From contig JAEILZ010000003.1 in assembly GCA_018873225.1 (NCBI GenBank), forward strand, positions 3,844,001 to 3,908,000: a DNA stretch of 64,000 nucleotides, read 5' to 3'. Source of the DNA: [Phialemoniopsis] sp. UDSM-2020 (taxonomy: Eukaryota > Ascomycota > Sordariomycetes > Thyridiales > Thyridiaceae). The notes below the pieces were generated by a model, which was given only the letters and a program-made list of their open reading frames with translations, made no database searches and was not told the DNA's origin. This document shows positions 11,594 through 20,787 of this stretch, piece by piece; the first letter of the stretch is position 1; every line of letters starts with the position of its first letter. The translations under genes were made by a program, and so were the position numbers.

Positions 11594-12970
11594 TTTGACA
11601 GTTCGATGAAAGGCCCTCAGGTAAGGCACCTGAAGTAGTAGCTATTCGTGGGTAGGTCCTCCTTAAAAAAAACACACTTCACAGACAACCTTGTTCCGTA
11701 AAGGGGAGGAGTCTCCAAGGGTCTCCTCTGATAAGGCAAGTGAATATAAGGGTCGCAACCAGGAGCGACCAGACTGCAACATCCGAGCAGTCAACAATGT
11801 AATCACCAGCAGCACCGAGTCCCCTTCGCATCAACAGCACAAGCAGCACAGGCAAACCAGACACTAGAGTGAATGTAGGGCTCCTGAGCTCGGACTCTTC
11901 ACCGAGGTTTTCGTGCGATGACTATTCTGGGCGTGGGAGCCTTGACGGTGACGATATATGGTTGAATGTCGCCCAAAGATAATGATTATTTCCAAGAATT
12001 CCCGGCCAAAAGACTGCTGGTCACTACTCGCTTCAGGCACGCAAGGTCGAGAACAGCGGCGCAAAACACAAGGAACGGGGTTCTAGATGGACACAATTAC
12101 TGAGGGGAAAGAAAAGCAGGACGAGTTCCATGGTTGTTTGTTTGTATGACAGCTGCCACTTGTTGCTGGCACGAGCCCTACCTTGCTGTGCCTGATGCCT
12201 GGCTACCCGCATCATTTGACGTCACGGCAACTAGTACCACTTACACGCCCATCACATTCACCAGACCAGGCCTTGGCGGTGGGCACCGGACCCGCACCGG
12301 CCCCATCATCGGCTCCGAAACAATGAATTTCAGGAGTCGAGGATCGAACCACTCAAGCCTGCAATTGTGCTAAATCTACTTACCTATATTACTCCTTGAA
12401 GTGCTTACTGGGAGGGTTGTTTATTGTATTGAAGCTCCAGAGACGCTTTACAAACACGATGACAGTTTACCAAGTTTAGCACCGATACGTTGATCATGGC
12501 CAAGCTCAAACTCCATAACTAACATGTCCTGGTATGACTGAAATCCAGCTTTTTGAATCAAGAGGTATGGGCACTCATATAGGTGTTTTCCTCACGTGGT
12601 AGGTATCTTGTCTAGGCTTGTGCTTTCTCATCTGAATAACACCGTGCTGAGTCGGAGTGTTTTGTTGGTCATCTGCCTCAAAAGCACAAGCTTGCCGAGG
12701 TGCTCGAGTCCTTGAAAGTACTCAAGCTATCTAGGTACCTAACCCGGGGATATCGTATCTACATGAATGCTCGATCGGGTCATTACCTAGATAGGTAGCT
12801 GCATAATTGACATGCAAAAGCCTTCGGCCAGCGGCTTGAATAAAAGGCATCCACTCCCTCCATTCCTGGGTGATAAGGTAGTTCGCTGTTGTCTATCATG
12901 GCCCCTACATTGTCGTGGCCGTACCATGTAGAACAGACAGCACCGGGCGGAACGACTGGCCGAGCCTAGC
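11594..12970. other. Gene-free stretch, promoter of the DUF726 gene and 3' flank of TRAPPC13
   Basis: About 1.4 kb with only short, unrelated open frames. It includes the TAGGTA-type motifs CTAGGTACCTA (12731-12741) and ACCTAGATAGGTAG (12785-12798). A tRNA-B-box-like GGTTCGATCC on the minus strand near 12340 is not part of a foldable tRNA. No gene is supported. Confidence 0.5.
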
Positions 12971-14036
12971 TCACCTGGCGAAGCGTGTCCCCAGCTTTCC
13001 TGTCGACAAGAATCCCCGATTCCCCATTTCTCCCCTCCAGCCAATGCTCAGCACACCAAATACCAGTCTTTCGTCCGTCTCACTGATTCCTTGTCCCTGC
13101 TCTTGAACCGCAAAGCAGACCTGCTCCACCTCGCCCGGGTGTAGTACCGGCTTCTGGCTGTTGCTCGCCTCCCAGTTGCAATCGCTGTAGACGAGCCCGG
13201 GCTCTAGATCCAGTCCCACCCGCTCCAGCTGCATGACGTCTTCGCTACAATTCTCCAGCTGCGCCTCGAGCACCCATCGCCGTCCACCGCCGTCCTTCAG
13301 AGCGGGCAGTGTCCCCGCTTTGGTCCGCACCACAAGCGACGACTTGCAAATGAACTGGTACAGCTTGCGGAATGTCCTTGTCCGCCCGCTCGTATCCGTT
13401 GCTTCATAGTAGCTGACAGTCACTGCTAGAACGTGATTGCCTTCTTCCTTGAGGTCAAAGTTGACTACCTTTTGAAGTGTCTGCCCAGGTTCGAGGTCGA
13501 CTCCCTTGGCCGCACCACCATGGGCGCCGGTATCGCGGTCGGACCCCGAGCTCAAGTCGAGCTTGACCACTCCCGAAGATGAAGGTGTCTTCATCTCGGC
13601 CTCGATCCGAACATCGCGGACCGTCCTGCTCGCGCCAGATGCCGTGCCGGGCAGTGCAGGGGTCTCTTGCGCATCGTGGTTTGCGCACAGAGTACAGGAG
13701 AAAGTCTCGCCGACGTATGCGGAGCCGAATGAAGGAGGTAAATTGAGTATTGGACTAAGAACAAATGGATCCGGGTTCGTGACGCCTCCGGGGCTGTACG
13801 CCAACGAGGCAGGGATCGGGTCGGTCTGGACAGGTGCTGTTGGAGAGAATGCAGGCTTTAGAGGGTGTTGGGGGACTAGAGAAGGCCGTGACAAGCTGTG
13901 TGAGTATCGTTAGCGAGTCGTGTCCGTAACAAATCGAGTAAGGAAACAAGTAGCGTTTCTCATACCGAAGGACCTTAAGAGAGATGGGGTGTGGCTCGCG
14001 GCCAGCATCACGGGAGGGGAAGCGCTGGTGGCTCAT
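12971..14036 (-). CDS. TRAPPC13: TRAPP complex subunit 13 (DUF974)
   Basis: Two exons (14036-13966, 13895-12971) separated by a 70-nt intron give 331 residues. The join restores the family signature HPISLKVLR-LSRPSL; human TRAPPC13 has ALKVMRLTKPTL at the same place. The rest is beta-rich, with blocks SAYVGETFSCTLCANHD, FDLKEEGNHVLAVTVSYYE and FRKLYQFICKSSLVVRTK, as expected of the DUF974 immunoglobulin-like fold. TRAPPC13 belongs to the metazoan TRAPPIII/TRAPPII-type tethering complexes that act as Rab exchange factors in ER-Golgi and autophagy traffic. Filamentous fungi keep it, while budding yeast does not have an obvious copy. The exon-2 frame begins with TTG, so the first exon is required for an ATG. 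Confidence 0.9.
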
Positions 14037-14658
14037 GACGCGGGTATCCCGTTGAAAAGCGGTGCTCCTTCAGCACGCGCAGCACATGCTCAAGATGAGA
14101 CTAGGAAGAACATCGATTCGAGGGGCACCAGAGGTATCGCGAGGCCAAACAAGTCATTCCAAAGGTCCCAGTTTCGCCTTCGGTGCTTATCCTTGTATGT
14201 CCCAATTCCTAAAGAGGACCGTCAAAACCCCACAGTTTCCATGATTGTCTTATCGATAAGAAAGAGCTAAAGTAACATGGGAAAACATCTTGAGCCTCGG
14301 GACATCGCCCTCAGCTCTGGTCTACCGTTTATTCGCTCCGATTAGACATAGACACTCGTCCTCCTCCAATTGGACTTACACGGCCAGAGGTTCCAGTAAG
14401 CGGTGCAAGGGCTGTTGGTCCTCTTGCGGCAGGTTGACTACTCCGTACACATCTCGATACCACAAGCACAGTGCTATCCTTCCCACTGCCTTTTGAAGAT
14501 ATTGTGGGTTGTTTAGTTGCCTCATGCAACGCCTGCGCGTTGTAAAGTGAGAGCGGTTACGGAGCAGCCATCAGTGCTCCACACCACATCTTTGTAACGA
14601 AAAGGCCATGGCTAGATTCCTAAATTCCTGGTGGGGGAGGAACCTGGATCTTGATCAG
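14037..14658. other. TRAPPC13 promoter / 3' flank of KH-protein gene
   Basis: Tandem minus-strand genes. If the last intron of the KH gene described below is real, its stop would move to 14571 and shorten this region. No other feature is seen. Confidence 0.5.
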
Positions 14659-16510
14659 TTAAAGCTTGGGAAGGTGAATAAAATGCCAAGGACATACCGA
14701 ATTATAACCACTACCACCTGGAGGAGGAGGTGGCGGAGCAGCGCTCGGTGGCGGGGGCGGAGGAGGAGCTGCTTCGCTCGGCGGAGGTGGAGGGGGCGAT
14801 GCTGTTGAGGTCCCTGGGGGTTGGGGAGAGCCTTGCTGCTGGGCCTGCTGTGCAGCCGCGTAGTATTGTTGATAGTACTGCACATATGCTGCATACCCGC
14901 CATACGCAGCATAGGGGTCGGAACCGTAGTACTGGGCATACTGGCTGGCATAGTCGTTGGCGCCGGCGGCTCCCGAGGCAGCCGGAGGCGGCGAAGCAGA
15001 GGAACCAGCGCCTGGAGCAGGGGAGTTGTAGTTTCCCTGGCCCTGACCACCGTATCCTTGATAGGAGCCAGAATGCCCGCCGTGTCGATCGCCATATCGG
15101 TCGCCGTACTGGCCAGAGCGTTCGTAATTGCGTGGCGGTCTACTCTTGAACTGCTCATACTGTTCCTTGACGTTCTCGAGAAGGTCCTCGCACAGCTCCT
15201 TCGCTTTCTCGACCATCTTAGGGTCAGGGCCGCTGGAGTAATTGTTGGTTATAGAGTTCTTCCACAAAATATCGCACTCAGGGAGGGGTATACACTTACG
15301 CGACATGCAGGAACATATCCTCATCACTCTCGCGGCCTGTGGAGGCTTCTAGATAGCCCGAGCCACGACCCTTTATCTGCACACGACAGCCAGTCTCCTG
15401 CTGAATGTGCTTGACATAAGCGCCGCCATGTCCGACGACTTGCGCGCGCAGGTTGAAGCCGTGCACGGGCTCAAGTGTGATTGGGATCTTCTCCTCGGGC
15501 CATTTGCGCTAGAGCCGGCAAGTCAGTCTCTCGGCCCGGGTCTCCAGTGGCTTTCTGTTCCAACTTACTCGTCCGAACTCATCACGTTCGACCGTTTCCT
15601 GCTCTCGACGTCGGAAACGTCGCTCATCCACGAGCTGCGGGAGCTCCTGTTTCATCATCTCGTCAATCTTCTCGACGGCTTTGTCGAGACCCTCCTTGCT
15701 CGTGCTCGTGACATGAAGGTACAGGGGTGGGTTCTGCCATCACAGATTAGCCTTGTGTCCGTTGTCGAGATCGCGGTGCCAGGTACTTACAGCTGGCGTT
15801 GCCATGCTCTTGTCGGGATAGTAGCTTCCACGGGTTGTGACATCTTTGTATAGCTAGCGGTTAATCCAAAGTCCTACAAGTGAATGTTAAGGCAGAAGCA
15901 GGGCGTACCGGCACCAGTTTCATCTTTGATCTAGGACAAGCGTGGAGGTCAGCAGATGCCAAAGAGGGGAGCACATATGAGCTACGAGATCCAAGTAAGC
16001 GAGACTATCCCGCACGATTGGATGTGTGATTCTGGAGTGGATTAGCCGGAACGGCATGGGATTATTTACCATCTTTTGTGTCGAGCCCTTGGTCAACAGA
16101 TAGCGGTTTCGCAGGTCGTTGACTTCGATGTCTTTGATGTAGTCGCCATCGGCGATGTACATCTCGCCATTGATATTTGCGGGCGGGTTGGCACCGCCAG
16201 CCTTAGCCGCGGGCGATTCGGAGGAGCGAATGGGGGGTACGTCGACATGCTGAATCCCCTTGCGGGCTTGGAGCTGTGCATTGATTTTGGCGGCGGCCGC
16301 AGCAGCAGCCGCAGCCGGGTCGACTGGAGATTTGGCAGAGTCTGGGGTGTCGTGTCGCCCACTTCCAGAGAGAGGGCTACGCTCCCGGCCAGAGTCGGGC
16401 TTCCGCGCCGGCGGTGAACGAGAACGGCGGTCGAACCTCGATCTCCGTGGCTCCGGTTCCGTTTGATCGAACCGCGACCTCTTTGCGCTTCGTCGTTCCG
16501 TGTCGTCCAT
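14659..16510 (-). CDS. KHDC4/BLOM7-like KH-domain RNA-binding protein
   Basis: Six exons (16510-16070, 15930-15909, 15843-15791, 15733-15569, 15508-15300, 15232-14659) join in frame to about 487 residues. The second exon is only 22 nt. The N-terminus is RS/SR-like and basic, followed by a nine-alanine run. Then come two KH regions: RYLLTKGSTQKMIKDETGAD, where the tiny exon supplies the variable loop side, and VVGHGGAYVKHIQQETGCRVQ with the GxxG loop, followed by GRESDEDMFLHVAGPDPK. The tail is rich in Tyr, Gln, Gly and long proline runs. Human KHDC4 has the same second KH block and works in pre-mRNA splicing and splice-site choice. The 3' end is ambiguous: a GTATGT...CACCAG intron could replace the last 14 codons and end the frame at 14571. 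Confidence 0.87.
15909..15930 (-). other. 22-nt exon of the KH-protein gene
   Basis: Flanked by CCTAG and GGTACG, it encodes IKDETGA, the conserved start of the KH motif after RYLLTKGSTQKM. It does not keep the frame if skipped (22 is not a multiple of three), so it must be included for a full-length protein. Confidence 0.8.
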
Positions 16511-17559
16511 GTTTTCACGAATGTAATGACGAGCGCGATGTCTTTTGGAGAATGCGATTGGGGCTAACAGATGCGCCGTAACAAGACTGATAGTGATGAC
16601 TTGAAGGGAAAAGGCTGTCAAGTTCTAGATTTCGTGGTGATCGCAAACAGTCGAGTCTCTCGTCCCAGCCTGTTTGCGTGCAAAGGTGGGGAAAAGAACC
16701 TCGATGTTTAGGAGATTTGCTGGGGTTGTTGTAGGCCAGTGAAACTATGCAAGTGAGCTACACACGAGCCTTATAGCGGAATTGACGTAAAAGCTTTGAC
16801 CCAACAGGTGCGAGTCGCCCGGTGCACGATGTCAATCGACTGATGTTGGAGCAAAGGGTAAGTAGAGTTCGATATACCCAAGCAAGGCAAGGCCTCAGAA
16901 AAAGTTAAGAGTATCGGTTAGGTGAAATTGTTAGGTAGTCTAAACTCGAGCTAGGGAGGTCCACTACAGCACCAGCTTTCGATGCAAATGCATGTGTCTG
17001 GGTCAGTTTAGGCCTGACCCTCACCCTGGCTCGTGCACCTGACATCCATTCGTGGTAAGAATAGTTGATCCGTGGCCGAACCAAGCGCTACATCAATTTG
17101 ATCAATCAATTGATGCGTGGTCTGTGCTCCAGTGCAGTCATTTCCGGGACTGGATTGATGCACCGGTACCGGGCAAGTACCGGTGTGCCTTGCTGATGTA
17201 CCCCATCCACACAGATCCCCTGCATGAGGTACCTGCGCTGCCCATTCATACCCCACCTAAAACCCGAATTTATTGGGGTTAACTCTCCAGAATCGGCGAG
17301 CTCGCAGGTGCTCAATTGATTGCAAGGGTGGGTAGCAGTCCAAAGCACCGACTTCTGGGCTCCGGTTTTTTTTTCAGTCGACCATCGCCGTGGGCAATTG
17401 AGTCAGAGCGGGAGTCTGACCAAAAGAAGTTATCCATCAATTGGAACCGCCCATTTTGGTGCTTCCTCCTCCCAGTCCTTCCTAGGGAGCCCTTTCAACT
17501 ACCATCTTTTCTTGACTCGAGATCAACAGCCCGCTGTGTCTCGTCGCTGGTCAGGAAAT
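16511..17559. other. Divergent promoter KH-protein gene / ILV6
   Basis: About 1 kb between two divergent starts. It holds a CRE-like TGACGTAA near 16784, a T9 tract near 17370 and the Gcn4/CPC1-type site annotated separately. No further gene is supported. Confidence 0.55.
17399..17405. promoter_or_regulatory. Gcn4/CPC1-type site TGAGTCA upstream of ILV6
   Basis: Perfect seven-base TGAGTCA (palindromic around the centre base), 154 bases before the ILV6 ATG. A weaker TGACTCG lies at 17513-17519. Cross-pathway control of branched-chain amino-acid genes by CPC1/Gcn4 is established in fungi; binding here is inferred. Confidence 0.65.
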
Positions 17560-18592
17560 ATGGCTTCGCGAGGCCTTCTGCAGACGTCCGCCTTGCGGTC
17601 CGTCTCCCAGAATCTTCGCAAAGCTCCCATCGCCGCCACGTCTGTGGCCGCCCGATACAGCTCCAGCAGCAGCTCGACATCGGCCATTGCCTACAAGGCT
17701 CTTCGCCGCCGTCAGACACCCCTTCCCGTTGCCGATTCCACGCCCGCTTGGTCGGCACAGGCTGCCGTGTCCAACATCCTCTACGAGACTCCTACCACAC
17801 CCCAGGCTCCTCCCACTCGCCATGTCCTCAACTGCCTCGTCCAGAACGAGCCTGGCGTCCTCTCCCGGGTGTCTGGTATCCTCGCTGCCCGTGGCTTCAA
17901 CATCGACTCCCTGGTGGTCTGCAGCACCGAGGTCGAGGACTTGTCCCGCATGACCATCGTTCTTACCGGTCAGGATGGTGTTGTTGAACAAGCTCGGAGG
18001 CAGTTGGAGGATCTGGTGCCTGTCTGGGCTGTGCTTGACTACAGCAGCGCCGCCCTGGTCCAGAGAGAGCTGCTCCTGGCCAAGATCAACATCCTCGGCC
18101 CCGAGTATTTCGAAGAACTTCTTGCGCATCACCGAGAGATCACCGCCGCTGATGTCGAGATTGAGGAGGGCCTTGAGATCTCGGAGCAGACCCTGGAAGA
18201 GTCTTCTCAAGATTTCCACCCTAGCAGACTCGCAGCAAGCGAGGCTCTCCGCCACAAGCATGAGCACCTGAAGAGCATCACTTATTTCACCCATCAATTC
18301 GGCGGCAAAGTCTTGGACATCAGCACCAACAGCTGTATCGTAGAAGTGTAAGTCAACTACATGCACACAACCTCCTCAATGAAGGGCGAAATGGGCTCAC
18401 ACTGCATTTAGTTCTGCGAAGCCTTCCCGTATCAACTCGTTCCTCAAGCTCATTGGTCCCTTCGGTATTTTGGAATCAGCACGAACCGGCTTGATGGCAT
18501 TGCCGCGTTCGCCCCTCTACGGGTCTGACGATGATGTGCATGTCAAGGAGGCAGACGAGGTTGTCGATGCCAGCCAGCTCCCCCCCGGTTAA
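17560..18592 (+). CDS. ILV6: Acetolactate synthase regulatory (small) subunit, mitochondrial
   Basis: Regulatory subunit of acetohydroxyacid synthase, the first shared enzyme of valine, leucine and isoleucine synthesis; it confers valine feedback and sits in mitochondria. Two exons (17560-18347, 18412-18592) give 322 residues. Residues 1-45 are Ser/Arg/Ala-rich without acidic residues, a typical presequence. An ACT domain starts near residue 87 (RHVLNCLVQNEPGVLSRVSG, then ILAARGFNIDSLVV). The C-terminal regulatory domain contains LKLIGPFGILESARTGLMALPR, encoded by exon 2. The upstream in-frame extension lacks a proper ATG context and is not part of the protein. A Gcn4/CPC1 site lies in its promoter, and ARG3 follows convergently. 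Confidence 0.95.
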
Positions 18593-18804
18593 GCTCCATA
18601 GACAAACAGCCATGCGAAATTGAGTTTGTAGTAATTTGCCGTGTTCAATACCAAGTTTGATCATGTCACGCCACACTTCACGATTATCCGAGACTGCATA
18701 GTGTTTCCCTCCCAACTCTTGTGTCTAATTTGTCCTGAATTGTGTCTAGCAAAATGCATACATGAACTCGCTTTAATTGAAGGCAACAAGTGACACCGAG
18801 ATGC

Positions 18805-19993
18805 CTACACAATGCGACCCTTGTTCACGACAAAGCCCTCCAGTGCCGCTGTTAAGCTGTTAGCATACTCGATGAATCATATCTAGCGTTGGACTCGCTG
18901 ATGTTACTCAAGACTTACCCATAGCAGCATAAAGCCGATTCTCAGCTTCGTCAAAGACCAGAGATCGAGGACTGTAGAAGACTTCATCCGCAACCTCTTC
19001 GGGGTGTCGAGGCAGACAGTGCATGAACTTCCAGTCCTTTTTCGCTCCACCACGCTCAGCGAGCTCATTCGTGATCTGAAATCCCTTGAATGCCGCCATC
19101 CGCTTTCTGGCCTCGGCCTCTTGACCCATAGAAACCCAAGTATCCGTCACCAGAATATCGGCATCCTTGATTGCTTCTGTGGGCTCGGTGGTCTCGGTGA
19201 GCCTGCCGGGGGTCGAGACGCCCGCCGCCGCGTCGTTGATGATCTTCTTCATGGGCTCGGGAATGCTGTAGCCAGCAGGAGAGGCAACAGAAATGTGAAC
19301 GCCCATCTTGACGCAAGCAATGGCAAGATCGAAGAGAACATTGTTGGAGTCTCCTATCCATGCCATCTTCAGGCCCTCGAGCCCCAGACTTGACTCCGTT
19401 GGTTGGCTGGCCGGGAAAGCGTCATGAATAGTGAGAAAATCAGCGATGATTTGCATGGGGTGGTAGTCATCAGAGAGCGCATTGATGACGGGAACAGACG
19501 AGTCTTTGGCAAGGTTGACAATATCAGAATGCTGGCCAACACGGGCCACCATGCACGAAGTCATGGAGGAAATAACGACTGAAGTGTCGTAGAGCGACTC
19601 GTTGACCTAGGTGGCATCAGTTAGACTGCGCTTGTAATGAGACAGCACGGGGAGGGGGCAGCGGGAGCATACACCAAGCTGAATGTCGTCTTTGCCCAGG
19701 AACATGGGATGACCTCCCATAGCAACCACTGCTGACTCTGTGGAAACACGGGTACGGGTACTGCGCTTGTTGAACATCATGGCCACGGTTTTGCCAGCCA
19801 AGCTTCGAGCGAGCTGGTCGGGGATGGTCTCGGCCTTGATGGCCTTTTTGTGAGACGAGGCATTCAAGACAAGCTTGGTAAACTCGGCCGGTGAGAGGTC
19901 AGCAATCGACAATAGGTGTCGTGGCGTTGAATAAGATCTGGTCTGTGAGATGGTGGAGGCCATTTTGGCAAATCGGAAGCAAGAGCTTCGCAT
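18805..19993 (-). CDS. ARG3: Ornithine carbamoyltransferase, mitochondrial
   Basis: Makes citrulline from ornithine and carbamoyl phosphate in arginine synthesis. Three exons (19993-19673, 19606-18919, 18848-18805) give about 350 residues; the introns are 66 and 70 nt. Catalytic motifs are intact: STRTR at 78-82 (carbamoyl-phosphate binding), HPMQ at 156-159 and HCLP at 303-306 (ornithine binding). The last exon has 14 codons and the stop and encodes ALEGFVVNKGRIV, the usual family ending. I chose the ATG at 19993 because it adds a basic MRSSCFRFAK start typical of a mitochondrial presequence. A second ATG at 19963 (MASTISQTRS) is possible. Two Gcn4/CPC1-like sites lie upstream. Confidence 0.94.
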
Positions 19994-20787
19994 CCTTCCT
20001 TTATTATGTCCGGTGATCAAAAGTCTTGCAGTCGAGTTGAGACTCTTCAGCAAGAGAATGGTATGTATGACTCCTCAAAGAGTGAAATTACTCTTCTGGT
20101 ACTCCACCCTGCCTAAAAATTGGCGATCAAGATAATAGATGCCGAAGGACGACAAGTGACAAGATCTATACGGCACACGGTACAAGTATGCAGGCAGGCC
20201 AGGAATTTTCCCTGCTGCTGGTGATCTTGTATCGTCAGTTCTTTTGTTAATTCACCAGTGGTGGAAGCCGGTCGTGTGTAAGTTGAAGGCAAGAAGATCC
20301 TCTTTTCAAAACCAAATCGCCTGTGTGAGCCATTGACCTATCACGATGAGTCAAAAACAAGCGGTGACCACCGAAATCGCCCAACGAAACCCCCCGGCTT
20401 GGGACGTTATCCCCACTCCAGAAAGATACGTACCTTACTTTTCCGGGATAAGGCTTGCTTAGGTAATGCCAAAAACAGGGCTCGTGCGCACTCAGCTGAG
20501 GTGGCGGGCGGCAGTAGGTACCTGAGTTTGAGCTACAGTGCTGGACGGAGTACATCATCCCTGACTTGACCCTCTTCGTCATCATCATCGCCCAGTTCCA
20601 GTTCTGGGTCGTCATCACCTAGTCTCCCATTTCCAACCACCGTCTCTTCATCCTCGCTTTACGCTGCTACTCGTCTTCGCGCATACCTCTCCAATGCAAT
20701 AATCGACGACATTCGCACACACACATCCACACACAGACACGCATAGCTGTGGGAAGGGCTCGTCCCCTCTTCCCTGTCGAGCGGATC
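19994..20787. other. Divergent promoter ARG3 / Tag1-like gene
   Basis: Holds the TGAGTCA site annotated separately, TGACTCC at 20068-20074 (about 75 bases before the ARG3 start) and a CA-rich stretch (CACACACACATCCACACACAG) at about 20716-20737 just before the plus-strand gene. No coding exon was recognised. Confidence 0.6.
20347..20353. promoter_or_regulatory. Gcn4/CPC1-type site TGAGTCA upstream of ARG3
   Basis: Perfect TGAGTCA, 354 bases upstream of the ARG3 ATG and 435 bases upstream of the divergent Tag1-like gene. Arginine-pathway genes are classic CPC1/Gcn4 targets; use of this site is inferred. Confidence 0.6.

Noticed and set aside
12325..12395. tRNA-like element on the minus strand (GGTTCGATCC B-box word with outer AGGAGT/ACTCCT complementarity)
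   Set aside because: The T-stem does not pair, the span is about 65 bases, and no anticodon arm can be folded. Probably chance or a decayed remnant.
17551..18366. 271-codon antisense frame across ILV6
   Set aside because: Shadow of a GC-rich, codon-biased gene; ILV6 on the plus strand has clear homology and splice signals.
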